36,835 nt of DNA from Prochlorococcus sp. AG-335-A05 (lineage in GTDB: Bacteria; Cyanobacteriota; Cyanobacteriia; PCC-6307; Cyanobiaceae). Each line of letters opens with the position of its first letter. The first letter of the stretch is position 1. Below the pieces are notes generated by a model. The model was not told where the DNA came from, made no database searches, and saw only the letters and a list, made by a program, of their open reading frames with translations. The position numbers were made by a program, and so were the translations under genes. The stretch covers positions 1 through 36,835 of the forward strand of contig QBZF01000006.1 of assembly GCA_003282425.1 (NCBI GenBank). The letters run 5' to 3'. Below, in pieces: positions 1 through 9,710 of this stretch.

Positions 1-217
1 TCAATCATCTGTTAATGGTAGGGTCAAAATAAGATTACATAAGGGGAATGCAATAGTAATTGGTCGCTCTTCTAAAAATAACTCCCTCTATAGGGAAGAT
101 CTAGCAACTTATAGTAAAGATGATATTTTTAATCACGACCAAGCAGAAGGATTTATTTATATGTGGGGGATGTCCAATAAAATATGGGCAGAATTAAATT
201 CAAAAAAGAATAATTAG
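1..217 (+). CDS. argG: Argininosuccinate synthase, C-terminal end (5' truncated by window edge)
   Basis: This is the last 71 codons of a gene that enters from the left edge; the frame reads from base 2 and ends in TAG at 215-217. ArgG joins citrulline and aspartate, using ATP, in the last-but-one step of arginine synthesis in the cytoplasm. The visible segment has the family's C-terminal pattern: a strand with VKIRLHKGNAIVIGR, then SLYREDLATY, then FNHDQAEGFI near the end. The ATP and citrulline sites lie outside the window. It converges on rpsF with only 3 bp between the two stop codons, and no hairpin terminator is visible. The identification rests on these conserved C-terminal blocks and is firm despite the truncation. 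Confidence 0.88.
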   Translation, partial: QSSVNGRVKIRLHKGNAIVIGRSSKNNSLYREDLATYSKDDIFNHDQAEGFIYMWGMSNKIWAELNSKKNN

Positions 218-220
218 CGT

Positions 221-688
221 TCAAGACTTTTGAGACTCTCTAACTTGAGGAGATGGAGATTCAGAAGTTGCTTTCTTTTTATCATTTGTTACGTCTTCTT
301 TGGGCTCTAATTTAATAGTTGAGTCAATATTCTCAATTTCTTTTTTTTCTGATTGCTTAGATCTTTTACTAGAAGATCTTGGCGTTGGTAAAGGTCCTTC
401 TTGTTTTACCGTCAGATATCTAATAACGTCTTCACTCAAACGCATCGCTTTCTCTATTTTGTAAATATGTTGACCATCACCTTGATGACTCAATTGCACA
501 TAAATACCTTCTCTATGTTTTGCTATTTGATAAGCTAATCTCCTTTTACCTCTCATTTGACTATCAAGGATTTTACCCCCTAATTCTTCAAGAAGCTTAT
601 TATATTTTTCTATGTGATTAGTAACTTCATCCTCCGCTATATCGGGACGAAGAATGTACATTGTTTCGTAAAAAATTTGATCGGTCAT
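221..688 (-). CDS. rpsF: 30S ribosomal protein S6 with a long charged C-terminal tail
   Basis: S6 binds 16S rRNA in the platform of the small subunit. The S6 fold occupies roughly residues 1-100: [10 protein letters not shown] at the N-terminus, GKRRLAYQI in the middle and RYLTVK near the end of the domain. About 55 further residues follow, rich in Lys, Ser, Glu and Pro and probably disordered. That makes 155 residues against about 95-110 for a minimal S6. I start at ATG 688, giving [11 protein letters not shown]; the frame opens 4 codons earlier at a TTG (700), which is less likely. No clear Shine-Dalgarno is seen. aroE lies upstream on the same strand, 108 bp away, and argG converges 3 bp away. 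The usual partners rpsR and rplI are not next to it. Confidence 0.95.
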   Translation of the reverse strand: MTDQIFYETMYILRPDIAEDEVTNHIEKYNKLLEELGGKILDSQMRGKRRLAYQIAKHREGIYVQLSHQGDGQHIYKIEKAMRLSEDVIRYLTVKQEGPLPTPRSSSKRSKQSEKKEIENIDSTIKLEPKEDVTNDKKKATSESPSPQVRESQKS

Positions 689-796
689 AATTTCAGACAA
701 GGTCTTTGGCTCAGAATTTGTTTAATGAGCGTCTGTTCATTACTTACGATACATTATCAAGGTCAAATTATTTATAGATATTATTTGTTTATTTGA

Positions 797-1654
797 TTAA
801 AGATATTTTTTTAATGCATCATGCATAACCTCAAAAGGCACTTCTAATCCGTTTGTCCAATATGATAATGATTTTGCTCCTTGTGCAATTAGCATTTGTG
901 TACCATCTATGGTCATACATCCTTTTTTATCGCAAAATTTCAAGAACGGAGTCGGAGAAGGATTGTAAATTAGGTCATAAACAATTGTTTTTGAGTTTAT
1001 AGAATTCCAAAAATTTTCACCAAAGGGTATTTCAACATCATTTGCGGTATTAATCATTCCAACTGGAGTTGTATTGATTATTAAATCAACATCTTTAATT
1101 AAATTATCAATTTCGGTATTAGTGCTCAGCAAACCTTCTATTTCGATGTCATTTTTAAAATTGCTAATTAATTCATTTAAAGAATTTTTTTTTCGTGAAA
1201 TGATTGTAATTTTTGATAATCTTAATTCTATTAGACCTTGGATAACTGATCTTGCTGCTCCTCCAGATCCTAAAATTAATGAACTCTTTTTTACTAAATT
1301 CAGCTTTTTTAAAGGATAGATAAATCCATCAATATCGGTATTTGTTCCCATCCAATCTTTATTGTCTGTCAATTTAAGGGTATTTATGGCCTTCACTTTT
1401 TTTGCAACTGGAGATATTTCACTACAAATTTCAAAAACTTTTTGTTTAAAGGGAATTGTAATGTTCAGACCTTTACAATTCATTTTTTTTAGAGAATTAA
1501 TAACTATTTTTAAATCTTCATTTTTACAAGGAATAGCCATGTAAATTAAATCTAGGCCTAAATATTGAATAGCTGCATTCTGCATAATTGGAGATAAAGA
1601 ATGACTCACTGGGTTTCCAATCAAAGCAAGAAATGATGTTTTATTTGTGATCAT
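797..1654 (-). CDS. aroE: Shikimate dehydrogenase
   Basis: AroE reduces 3-dehydroshikimate to shikimate with NADPH, the fourth step towards chorismate. Visible motifs from the chosen start are the substrate pocket NPVSHSLSP (residues 14-22), the catalytic Lys in NITIPFKQK (about K70), the partner Asp in NTDIDG (about D107) and the dinucleotide-binding loop GSGGAARS (129-136). At 285 residues it has normal family length. The frame stays open to a GTG at 1702, but conservation begins at MITNKTSFLALIGNP, so ATG 1654 is preferred. It precedes rpsF on the same strand and is divergent from dnaK across 116 bp. DAHP synthase of the same pathway lies 8 kb away, so the pathway is not clustered. Confidence 0.95.
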   Translation of the reverse strand: MITNKTSFLALIGNPVSHSLSPIMQNAAIQYLGLDLIYMAIPCKNEDLKIVINSLKKMNCKGLNITIPFKQKVFEICSEISPVAKKVKAINTLKLTDNKDWMGTNTDIDGFIYPLKKLNLVKKSSLILGSGGAARSVIQGLIELRLSKITIISRKKNSLNELISNFKNDIEIEGLLSTNTEIDNLIKDVDLIINTTPVGMINTANDVEIPFGENFWNSINSKTIVYDLIYNPSPTPFLKFCDKKGCMTIDGTQMLIAQGAKSLSYWTNGLEVPFEVMHDALKKYL

Positions 1655-1770
1655 TATTAAAAGAAATTTTGCAAAAAATTGTGATCTGTTCGGGAACCAC
1701 ACCTCGTTTTAGAGTAACAATAATGTCGTCAATGACCGATTATGGAGAATATTAAATAAATTATCTACCC

Positions 1771-3675
1771 ATGGGGAAGGTTGTTGGAATCGATTTAGGG
1801 ACAACTAATAGTTGTGTTGCTGTTATGGAAGGTGGTAAACCCACTGTAATAGCAAATGCGGAGGGTTTCAGAACAACACCATCTGTTGTTGCATATACAA
1901 AGAATCAAGATCAGCTCGTTGGTCAAATAGCAAAACGACAAGCTGTTATGAATCCTGAAAATACTTTTTACTCGGCCAAGCGTTTTGTTGGTAGAAGAGT
2001 TGATGAAGTTAACGAAGAATCAAAAGATGTCAGTTACGGTATTGAGAAGGCTGGGTCAAATGTAAAATTAAAATGTCCAGTACTAGATAAACAATTTTCC
2101 CCTGAAGAAGTAAGTGCTCAGGTTTTAAGAAAACTTTCTGAAGATGCAGGTAAATATTTAGGAGAAAATATCACTCAAGCTGTCATAACTGTTCCGGCTT
2201 ATTTTAATGATTCTCAAAGACAAGCTACAAAAGATGCAGGTAAGATAGCAGGGCTTGAAGTTTTAAGAATAATAAATGAACCTACAGCTGCAGCTTTAGC
2301 TTATGGATTAGACAAAAAAAGTAATGAAAGAATACTTGTTTTTGATTTAGGTGGCGGAACTTTTGATGTTTCGGTCCTAGAAGTTGGAGATGGCGTTTTT
2401 GAAGTTCTATCAACTTCAGGAGATACCCATTTAGGGGGTGATGATTTTGATAGATGTATTGTTGACCATTTAGCAAGCATTTTTAAAAGCAATGAAGGAA
2501 TTGATTTAAGACAGGATAAACAAGCTCTGCAACGTCTTACTGAAGCGGCTGAAAAGGCAAAAATTGAACTTTCAAATGCTACTCAAAGCGAAATCAACTT
2601 ACCTTTTATAACTGCCACTCCTGAAGGTCCAAAACATCTTGATTTAAATTTGACTAGAGCTAATTTTGAAGAACTTGCTTCTAAATTAATTGATAGATGT
2701 AGAGTTCCTGTAGAACAAGCTCTTAAGGATGCCAAGCTATCTACAGGAGAAATTGATGAAATAGTTATGGTTGGGGGTTCTACTAGAATGCCTGCTGTTC
2801 AAGAGTTAGTTAAGCGAGTCACTGGTAAAGATCCTAATCAAACTGTAAATCCAGATGAGGTTGTAGCCGTTGGTGCAGCTATTCAAGGAGGAGTTTTAGC
2901 AGGTGAAGTCAAAGACATATTGCTTTTAGATGTTACCCCGTTATCTCTTGGTGTAGAGACCTTGGGGGGGGTCATGACTAAGATGATCACTCGAAACACA
3001 ACAGTGCCAACAAAAAAATCAGAGACTTATTCAACTGCTGTTGATGGTCAAACTAATGTTGAGATTCATGTTTTGCAGGGTGAAAGAGAAATGGCTTCAG
3101 ATAATAAAAGTTTAGGAACTTTTAGACTTGATGGTATTCCCTCTGCTCCAAGAGGTGTTCCTCAAATAGAAGTAACATTTGATATTGATGCAAATGGAAT
3201 TTTAAGTGTTACTGCGAAAGATAAAGGAAGTGGTAAAGAACAATCTATTTCCATAACTGGTGCCTCAACTCTTTCAGACAATGAGGTTGAAAAAATGGTT
3301 AAAGATGCAGAATCAAACGCCTCTGTTGATAAAGAAAAAAGGGAGAAAATTGATTTAAAAAATCAAGCTGAAACTCTTGTTTATCAAACAGAAAAACAGT
3401 TGGGTGAACTTGGTGATAAAGTTGATGCTTCTGCTAAAACTAAGGTAGAAGAAAAAAGTAAAGAATTAAAAGAGGCAACTTCTCAAGAAGATTATGAATC
3501 AATGAAGAAATTGTTAGAAGAACTTCAACAAGAGCTTTACGCAATAGGTTCTTCTGTATATCAGCAGCCAGGTAATCAGCCTCCGGCGCCAGGTGGTCCA
3601 GAGTCAAAGGAATCTAATGATAAAGGGAGTGATGATGATGTGATTGACGCAGATTTTACAGAAACAAAAGATTAA
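1771..3675 (+). CDS. dnaK: Chaperone protein DnaK (Hsp70, DnaK2 type)
   Basis: This cytosolic Hsp70 binds unfolded segments under ATP control, with DnaJ and GrpE as partners. At 634 residues it has full family length. The ATPase domain shows phosphate loop 1 ([13 protein letters not shown], from residue 6), [14 protein letters not shown], phosphate loop 2 ([15 protein letters not shown]) and the adenosine motif [11 protein letters not shown]. The substrate-binding domain follows from [14 protein letters not shown], then a helical lid and the acidic tail [14 protein letters not shown]. That tail marks the major cyanobacterial DnaK2 rather than DnaK1 or DnaK3. The start is ATG 1771 with no evident Shine-Dalgarno. 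It stands alone on its strand, divergent from aroE, and its stop overlaps the stop of the convergent oxidoreductase by 4 bp. An 8-G run lies within the gene at 2964-2971; the frame is intact. Confidence 0.98.
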   Translation: MGKVVGIDLGTTNSCVAVMEGGKPTVIANAEGFRTTPSVVAYTKNQDQLVGQIAKRQAVMNPENTFYSAKRFVGRRVDEVNEESKDVSYGIEKAGSNVKLKCPVLDKQFSPEEVSAQVLRKLSEDAGKYLGENITQAVITVPAYFNDSQRQATKDAGKIAGLEVLRIINEPTAAALAYGLDKKSNERILVFDLGGGTFDVSVLEVGDGVFEVLSTSGDTHLGGDDFDRCIVDHLASIFKSNEGIDLRQDKQALQRLTEAAEKAKIELSNATQSEINLPFITATPEGPKHLDLNLTRANFEELASKLIDRCRVPVEQALKDAKLSTGEIDEIVMVGGSTRMPAVQELVKRVTGKDPNQTVNPDEVVAVGAAIQGGVLAGEVKDILLLDVTPLSLGVETLGGVMTKMITRNTTVPTKKSETYSTAVDGQTNVEIHVLQGEREMASDNKSLGTFRLDGIPSAPRGVPQIEVTFDIDANGILSVTAKDKGSGKEQSISITGASTLSDNEVEKMVKDAESNASVDKEKREKIDLKNQAETLVYQTEKQLGELGDKVDASAKTKVEEKSKELKEATSQEDYESMKKLLEELQQELYAIGSSVYQQPGNQPPAPGGPESKESNDKGSDDDVIDADFTETKD

Positions 3676-4754
3676 AGAAGATGATTTTCAATCTCATTTG
3701 ATACCCAATTAGAGCAAGCTGGGGCAAGTAATATTCCATTTTTATAAAAACCGGTACACAAGATTAAACCTTTTTCTAAACTTTTTAATATCGGTGATGG
3801 TTCACCCTCTGGGCGAGACCTTATTCCAAACCATTTATCAGTTATATTATTTTTATTTAACCATTGAGGTTTAGTCTCTAGGAAATGTGTCAAATCTTCA
3901 AATGTATTTTCTTTTGGTTTAATATCATATTCGTCGGTAGATCCAATAATTATTTTGTTTTTATTTGTCCGAATAAAATTTGTACCATCGATACTGAAAT
4001 GCTTAGGTAAACTTAGTAAATTAATTTCTTCATTATTAAGCGAAATTTCTATGGCTTGACCTAAAACAGGTTTCAACTTTATGTTATGAAAATTTAAGTC
4101 GATCAATTTGAGGGTATCAAGAGAGTTGCATAAAATAATTACATCACTTTTAATTTCCAGTTTGTTGCTGCAGGTAGAAATCCATTGATTGCCTATTTTT
4201 TTTATTTTAATAATATTTTCCTTAATAAAATTTATTTTTTTTTCCTTTAGATAAATATTTAATGTTTTTAATAATGTAAGAGGATCTATTCTGCCATCTT
4301 CATTCGAGATGATTCCTTTTAGGTTATCCATGTTAAATATTGTATTAATGCTCTGAATAATGGTGGAATCTTGTTCTAAAACCCTTAGACCTCGCCTGGG
4401 ATGATGAGAAAAAAACTTACACAGTTTTTCAAAGTTTTCTTGCTTTGTTGTTAGTTGGATTAATGGTTTTTCAATTTGTAAATTATTATTGTATTGCTTA
4501 AGGAATTTTATCCATTTTGGCCATAATTCATTACTTTTCTTTCTAAGTTCCCAACTTCTGCCTTTACTTTTTTGATACATATTACTTATTAGGAGACCTA
4601 GTGCTGCACTACTACTATTTTTCTTTTTTTGTTGATCTGCAATGGTAATTTTAAAACCTTTTTTAGAAAGCTCTAATGCGTTAAATTTTCCAACAATTCC
4701 TGATCCTACAATTAAAATATGAGCATTTTTAAAATTCCTTTTCGATCCCTTCAT
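3672..4754 (-). CDS. FAD-dependent oxidoreductase of the D-amino-acid/glycine oxidase (DAO) family, ThiO-like
   Basis: This 360-residue protein has an N-terminal FAD-binding dinucleotide fold ([17 protein letters not shown], from about residue 13) and a DAO-type C-terminus, [13 protein letters not shown], that resembles the GHYRNGILLAP signature of glycine oxidases such as ThiO. The middle [11 protein letters not shown] matches the DAO-family loop that closes over the flavin. ThiO oxidises glycine to the imine used to build the thiazole of thiamine. That role is possible here, but the substrate cannot be read from sequence and no thi gene is nearby. It starts at ATG 4754 and is divergent from purU across 50 bp. 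A TATAAT lies only 7 bp upstream of the start. Its stop overlaps the dnaK stop. Confidence 0.72.
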   Translation of the reverse strand: MKGSKRNFKNAHILIVGSGIVGKFNALELSKKGFKITIADQQKKKNSSSAALGLLISNMYQKSKGRSWELRKKSNELWPKWIKFLKQYNNNLQIEKPLIQLTTKQENFEKLCKFFSHHPRRGLRVLEQDSTIIQSINTIFNMDNLKGIISNEDGRIDPLTLLKTLNIYLKEKKINFIKENIIKIKKIGNQWISTCSNKLEIKSDVIILCNSLDTLKLIDLNFHNIKLKPVLGQAIEISLNNEEINLLSLPKHFSIDGTNFIRTNKNKIIIGSTDEYDIKPKENTFEDLTHFLETKPQWLNKNNITDKWFGIRSRPEGEPSPILKSLEKGLILCTGFYKNGILLAPACSNWVSNEIENHLL

Positions 4755-4760
4755 TAGTAT

Positions 4761-4766
4761 ATTATA
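4761..4766 (-). promoter_or_regulatory. Possible -10 box very close to the start codon of the DAO-family gene
   Basis: On the minus strand TATAAT occupies 4766-4761, six bases from the ATG at 4754. If used, transcription would begin at or next to the start codon and the mRNA would be nearly leaderless. I see no matching -35 at 16-18 bp. In DNA this AT-rich the hexamer could arise by chance. Confidence 0.25.
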
Positions 4767-4804
4767 AGTAATTATTCAAAAAATTTTATAGCTTAGATTT
4801 CTTT

Positions 4805-5659
4805 TTGGAAAAACTATCAATTATTTTGAGAACTGTATGTCCAGATCGTCCCGGACTGGTTAGTCAATTAACTAGTTGGATATCACATTATGGCGGCAAT
4901 ATAAAGCATTCAGATCATCATACCGATCAAGATGCAGGATTATTTTTGAGTAGAATTGAATGGGATAGAAATGATTTACCAATTAATAAATCTGAAATTT
5001 ATGAGCAATTTGAAAAAATTGCAATAGATATAAATGGCAAATTTAATATTAATTATTCAGATGAAATACCAAATGTAGGTATTTTTGTAAGTAAGCAAAA
5101 CCACTGTTTAATTGACTTGCTTTGGCGAGTAAGAAATGGTGAATTAAAAATGAATGTACCATTAATAATTTCTAACCATCCTGATCTTGAAAGTATTGCT
5201 AAAGATTTTAAAGCTAAATTTGTTTGCTTTGATACTACCAATTTGTCTAAATCTATTGTAGAAAAACAAATTTTAAATTTGTTAGAAGATTTTGATATTG
5301 AACTTGTTGTATTAGCTAAATATATGCAAATTTTAAGTGACTCTTTTTTGGAAAAATATTCCTCAATTATTAATATACATCATTCTTTTTTGCCTGCATT
5401 TAAAGGTGCGCAACCTTATCATCGAGCATGGAAGAGAGGGGTGAAATTAATTGGAGCAACTGCACATTATGTTACCCAAGATTTAGATGAAGGACCAATA
5501 ATTGAGCAATGTACTGTCAATGTAAGTCATAGAGATGAGGTTCCTGATTTGATTAGAAAAGGACGAGATATTGAGAGGATAGCACTTGCAAGAGCAGTTA
5601 GATTACATTTAAATCATCAGATTTTCGTATACGATAGTAAAACGGCTGTTTTTGATTAA
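4805..5659 (+). CDS. purU: Formyltetrahydrofolate deformylase
   Basis: PurU hydrolyses 10-formyl-tetrahydrofolate to formate and tetrahydrofolate, balancing the one-carbon pool and supplying formate. It has 284 residues. An N-terminal ACT domain (about 1-85) carries TVCPDRPGLVSQL, and the C-terminal formyltransferase-type domain shows the catalytic trio N190, H192 (NIHHSFLPAF) and D228 (QDLDEGPI). The only start that keeps the conserved N-terminus is TTG 4805: a stop lies in frame at 4769 and no ATG or GTG falls between. It is divergent from the FAD oxidoreductase and converges with the CLC gene 9 bp beyond its stop. Together with gcvT and pabB/pabC in this window it belongs to folate-linked metabolism. 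Confidence 0.95.
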   Translation: MEKLSIILRTVCPDRPGLVSQLTSWISHYGGNIKHSDHHTDQDAGLFLSRIEWDRNDLPINKSEIYEQFEKIAIDINGKFNINYSDEIPNVGIFVSKQNHCLIDLLWRVRNGELKMNVPLIISNHPDLESIAKDFKAKFVCFDTTNLSKSIVEKQILNLLEDFDIELVVLAKYMQILSDSFLEKYSSIINIHHSFLPAFKGAQPYHRAWKRGVKLIGATAHYVTQDLDEGPIIEQCTVNVSHRDEVPDLIRKGRDIERIALARAVRLHLNHQIFVYDSKTAVFD

Positions 5660-5668
5660 AAATCAATT

Positions 5669-7030
5669 TTATAACTCTTCTAATTCAATTTGTATTTGTC
5701 TTTCATAAATTGATTTTTCATTAAAAGCTCTTGCTACTAAAAAACTTGTAATACAACTAATAAGAACAGGTTTCATTATTAATAAATTTTTTGTTAGTGC
5801 AAAAGCCAAAAACATTGCCGTTATAGGAGTCCTAGAACATCCTGCAACAAATGCCCCCATTCCAGCAAAGATATATGTACTTGGGGCATGACCTGTAGCA
5901 ATTTCTACCCAGCTTCCCATTATTAAACCTATGGCTGCACCCAAAGTGAGCATTGGATAAAATAATCCTCCAGGTGCTCCTGACGCGGCAGCTAATCCAG
6001 TTGTTATAAAAAGTATAAATACAGCTAAAAGAGCTATTTCAATACTTGTATTTTTTTCAGCTATTATCTTTTGTAATTCATCTAAATTGTGAAAAGAGCT
6101 TGGTAAAAAAGAATAAATGCTTCCAAGTAAAAGTCCGCAAATACTCATTTTTAAAATAAATTTGTTTTTATACCATCTTTTCCCAAGATCTTGCATAGCA
6201 AGAACATATTTGCTGTAAAGTTCTGCAAATAATCCAATAATAACCCCTAGCAAAACAAGATAAATAAAATCTATGGGCAAGAAAAAGACAGATGGATCAT
6301 ATTCTTTTTGGATTAAAAACCCTAGATTGAAGTCAAAACCTCCAGCCTTTGGGTCTAACCCCAAAGCTTGAATAATATCCGCAGAAGAATCTGCTATGAA
6401 AGTTGTTATTACCACTAATAATAAGACTACTGGTCGTGCAGAATTTAATAATTCTTCAATCGCGTAAATGAATCCACCCAAAGGGGAACTAAATACTGCA
6501 GCGATCCCAGCACCGCCTCCTGCCGCAACCAGTACTCTTCTAAACGCTAGAGGCGCTTTCAGCCATCGTGCCATTTGCCAAGCAACTGATCCGCCCATTT
6601 GAACTGATGGACCTTCAGGACCCAAGGGGAAACCACAACCAATTGCAATTATTCCAGATACTAATTTCACTAAACCAACTTTAAGATTCATAGGTACTTT
6701 TTTATGCCTCAAGAATCCCATGATTTGACTTACTCCAGAACCTTTTGCGGCTGGAGCAATATTTTTAATTAATAATCCTGCCATGGCTCCACCAACAGCA
6801 CCAAATGCTGGTAAGACTGCAATGGATGGAAATTGATCTAAAAGTTCTAATCTCCAATTATTTATAAAATAAATACCAGTTTTAAAAAAAATACTAGTTA
6901 TTGATGCTCCTAATCCTGTAAATAGAATTGATATGACGACAACAAAGGATCTTTGTTTAAGTAATTTTTTAATGCTACGAGAAGAGTTAGTACTTGTTTT
7001 TTGAATATTTTCTTTTATTATCTTTTGCAT
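5669..7030 (-). CDS. CLC-family chloride channel/transporter
   Basis: This is an integral membrane protein of 453 residues with the length and hydrophobic pattern of a bacterial CLC. The anion-selectivity signatures are present: GSGVS (97-101, the GSGIP segment), GPEGP with the gating glutamate E139, and GGLFYP later in the protein. It also has IEE at 191-193, aligning with the internal proton glutamate of the E. coli exchanger ClcA. Having both glutamates favours a Cl-/H+ exchanger over a passive channel, which is an inference from family knowledge. There is no C-terminal CBS domain. ATG 7030 lies 9 bp after the acnB stop on the same strand, so the two are probably co-transcribed. It converges on purU. 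Confidence 0.9.
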   Translation of the reverse strand: MQKIIKENIQKTSTNSSRSIKKLLKQRSFVVVISILFTGLGASITSIFFKTGIYFINNWRLELLDQFPSIAVLPAFGAVGGAMAGLLIKNIAPAAKGSGVSQIMGFLRHKKVPMNLKVGLVKLVSGIIAIGCGFPLGPEGPSVQMGGSVAWQMARWLKAPLAFRRVLVAAGGGAGIAAVFSSPLGGFIYAIEELLNSARPVVLLLVVITTFIADSSADIIQALGLDPKAGGFDFNLGFLIQKEYDPSVFFLPIDFIYLVLLGVIIGLFAELYSKYVLAMQDLGKRWYKNKFILKMSICGLLLGSIYSFLPSSFHNLDELQKIIAEKNTSIEIALLAVFILFITTGLAAASGAPGGLFYPMLTLGAAIGLIMGSWVEIATGHAPSTYIFAGMGAFVAGCSRTPITAMFLAFALTKNLLIMKPVLISCITSFLVARAFNEKSIYERQIQIELEEL

Positions 7031-7039
7031 GGTTTCTTA

Positions 7040-9613
7040 TCATTTTGACAAACTAAAATTTTCTATTTCATCAAATTGAAGATAACGATAAAGTTCATCA
7101 GAGTATGGATTTATTTTGTTTTTAGTAATATCTTGATACTCATTTACTGTAGGTATTTTACCTAGAAGAGCACAAACTGCTGCCAATTCAGCACTTCCTA
7201 AAAATACTTGGGCATTTTTGCCAAGTCTATTATCAAAATTTCGGGTGCTGGTTGAGAAGACAACAGAACCTTCATCTACTCTTGCTTGATTTCCCATGCA
7301 TAATGAACAACCTGGTAACTCTAATCTTGCTCCACATTTTTCAAATATTTCATAGTGTCCTTCTGCTTTTAGTGTTTCCTCATCCATTTTTGTCGGAGGA
7401 CAGATCCATAGTTTTGCATTTAATTTTTCTATACCCTCAAGAACCTTAGCAGCAGCTCTGTAATGTCCGATATTTGTCATGCAGGATCCTATAAATACTT
7501 CATCGATCTTAGTATTTTCTACATCTTTAATTTCTTTGACATTATCTGGATCATTTGGGCAAGCTACTATTGGTTGTGTAACTTTAGATAGGTTAATTTC
7601 TATTATCTCTTTATAAGAGGCATTTTCATCTGGTTGAATTAATTCAGGTTTTTTTAGCCAGGTTTTCATATCACTAATTCTTCTTGATATCGATTTGGCA
7701 TCTTGATAATTGCTTTCAATCATTTTCTCTAAGAGGCAAATGTTACTTTTTAAATATTCTTCTACAGTTTTATGTGATAAGAGTATTGTGCTTCCAGCGC
7801 ATGATCGTTCAGCTGTAGCATCAGTCAATTCAAATGCTTGTTCAAGTTTTAAATCAGGTAAACCTTCTATTTCCATGATTTTACCGTTAAATATATTTTG
7901 TTTATTTTCCTTAGCAACGGTTAATAGACCTTGCTTTATTGCAAAGAGCGGAATTGCATTTACAAGATCTCGTAGCGTTATTCCTGGTAGTAAATTTCCT
8001 GTAAATTTTACTAATACTGATTCCGGCATATTTAATGGCATTGATCCTATTGCTGCAGCAAAAGCAACAATACCTGAGCCTCCAGGGAAGGAAATTCCAA
8101 GGGGGAATCTTGTATGACTATCCCCACCTGTTCCTACAGTGTCAGGAAGTAGCATTCTATTAAGCCAACTATGGATTATGCCGTCTCCAGGTTTAAGAGC
8201 CACACCACCTCTTTGTGAAATAAAATCAGGTAATTCTTGATGGGTAACTAAATCAACTGGCTTAGGATATGCAGCAGTATGACAAAAACTTTGCATCACT
8301 AAATCTGCAGTAAAACCTAAACAAGCTAGCTCTTTAAGTTCATCTCTAGTCATTGGACCAGTAGTATCTTGGCTACCAACAGTTGTCATAATGGGTTCAC
8401 ATGTCATACCAGGAAGCACTCCTTTTAATCCGCATGCTTTACCTACTATTTTTTGTGCTTGAGTAAATCCAGTATTAATCTTTTTTGGACTTTTTGGACG
8501 GATAAATATTTCACTAGGTTCTAATTCAAGTTTTTTCCTGATTTTATCTGTCAGGGATCTTCCAATCATAAGATTTATTCTTCCACCTGCTTGAATTTCA
8601 TCTGTAAGTGTTGATGGGTTTAATTTGAAATGACTAATGACTAATTCAGTATTTGAAATTTTATCTATTTTTTTAATGACACCTTCGTAAGGCAGTATTT
8701 TAAGTAAATCACCAGTCTTTATTTCAGAGACATCAGTTTCAATTGGAAGCGCGCCTGAATCTTGGGCTGTGTTAAAGAAAATTGGTGCTATTTTGTTACC
8801 TATAATTACCCCACCGGTTTTTTTATTAGGAACAAAGGGGATATTTTCGCCTAAATGCCAAATAACAGAATTAATTGCAGATTTTCTTGAACTTCCTGTA
8901 CCAACAACATCACCGACATAAGCTATTTGTATATTTTCTTTTTTAAGATCATCAAGAATTTTTAATCCATCTTGGTTCTTGAATTCAAGCATGGATAAAG
9001 AGTGTAGTGGGATATCTGGACGGGTTGTAGCATGAACTGCTGGAGATAAGTCATCAGTATTCGTTTCTCCATCAATTTTGAATGCTAAACATGTAATTTC
9101 TCTCGGAAGAGAATTTTTAGTTGTAAACCATTCTGCATTCGCCCAACTATTTATAACCTCTTCTGCATAAATATTATTTTGAGATAAATCAAAAATTTCA
9201 TTTGCTGAATCGTAAACAAGAATAATATCTTTTAAAACTTTTGCTGCTTCTTTCGCAAGTAAATTGTTTTTACTTTTGAGTATCTCAATAAGCGAGTTAA
9301 CATTATATCCTCCGATCATTGTTCCAAGAATTTGTATTGCTTTTCGGGAATTAATTAATTTGCAATGTTTTTCACCATTCACAATCGCTGTAAGCCAACT
9401 TGCTTTTATGTACGCTGCTTCATCAACTCCTGGCGGCACTCTATTTATGAGTAAATCTAGTAAGTAGTCACTTTCGGAAATATTTTCTTGTTCTAATAGT
9501 TGTGTCACACAATTAGTTTGTTCTGCATTTAGTGGCAATGGAGGTATACCTTGAGCCGCTCTTTTAGCTACGTGGTCTGCATAATCTTTGAGCAATGTTT
9601 CCAATTTCTTCAT
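7040..9613 (-). CDS. acnB: Aconitate hydratase B
   Basis: AcnB interconverts citrate and isocitrate through cis-aconitate with a [4Fe-4S] cluster, feeding 2-oxoglutarate production in the cytoplasm. At 857 residues it has normal AcnB length. The N-terminal HEAT-like region (about 1-160) is followed by the swivelling domain and then the catalytic domains. Cluster cysteines are visible in IGSCMTNIGH (about C711) and in GCSLCMGNQARV (C769 and C772). Substrate-site segments such as GSQDTTGPMTRDE and GGDSHTRFPLG are intact. ATG 9613 is divergent from DAHP synthase across 97 bp, and the CLC gene follows 9 bp after its stop. In cyanobacteria the 2-oxoglutarate made downstream is mainly the carbon skeleton for ammonium assimilation. 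Confidence 0.97.
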   Translation of the reverse strand: MKKLETLLKDYADHVAKRAAQGIPPLPLNAEQTNCVTQLLEQENISESDYLLDLLINRVPPGVDEAAYIKASWLTAIVNGEKHCKLINSRKAIQILGTMIGGYNVNSLIEILKSKNNLLAKEAAKVLKDIILVYDSANEIFDLSQNNIYAEEVINSWANAEWFTTKNSLPREITCLAFKIDGETNTDDLSPAVHATTRPDIPLHSLSMLEFKNQDGLKILDDLKKENIQIAYVGDVVGTGSSRKSAINSVIWHLGENIPFVPNKKTGGVIIGNKIAPIFFNTAQDSGALPIETDVSEIKTGDLLKILPYEGVIKKIDKISNTELVISHFKLNPSTLTDEIQAGGRINLMIGRSLTDKIRKKLELEPSEIFIRPKSPKKINTGFTQAQKIVGKACGLKGVLPGMTCEPIMTTVGSQDTTGPMTRDELKELACLGFTADLVMQSFCHTAAYPKPVDLVTHQELPDFISQRGGVALKPGDGIIHSWLNRMLLPDTVGTGGDSHTRFPLGISFPGGSGIVAFAAAIGSMPLNMPESVLVKFTGNLLPGITLRDLVNAIPLFAIKQGLLTVAKENKQNIFNGKIMEIEGLPDLKLEQAFELTDATAERSCAGSTILLSHKTVEEYLKSNICLLEKMIESNYQDAKSISRRISDMKTWLKKPELIQPDENASYKEIIEINLSKVTQPIVACPNDPDNVKEIKDVENTKIDEVFIGSCMTNIGHYRAAAKVLEGIEKLNAKLWICPPTKMDEETLKAEGHYEIFEKCGARLELPGCSLCMGNQARVDEGSVVFSTSTRNFDNRLGKNAQVFLGSAELAAVCALLGKIPTVNEYQDITKNKINPYSDELYRYLQFDEIENFSLSK

Positions 9614-9710
9614 TTGTGAGGTTTAATGCCTAATCTATTGTTATTTTTAATATTGATAAGGAGAGTATTCATCAATGCTTTTTTAAATATTCAAACTTCT
9701 TAATTAATTA

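Noticed and set aside
7710-8117. 135-codon open frame antisense to acnB
   Set aside because: It is the mirror of conserved aconitase sequence and its codon pattern is explained by acnB.
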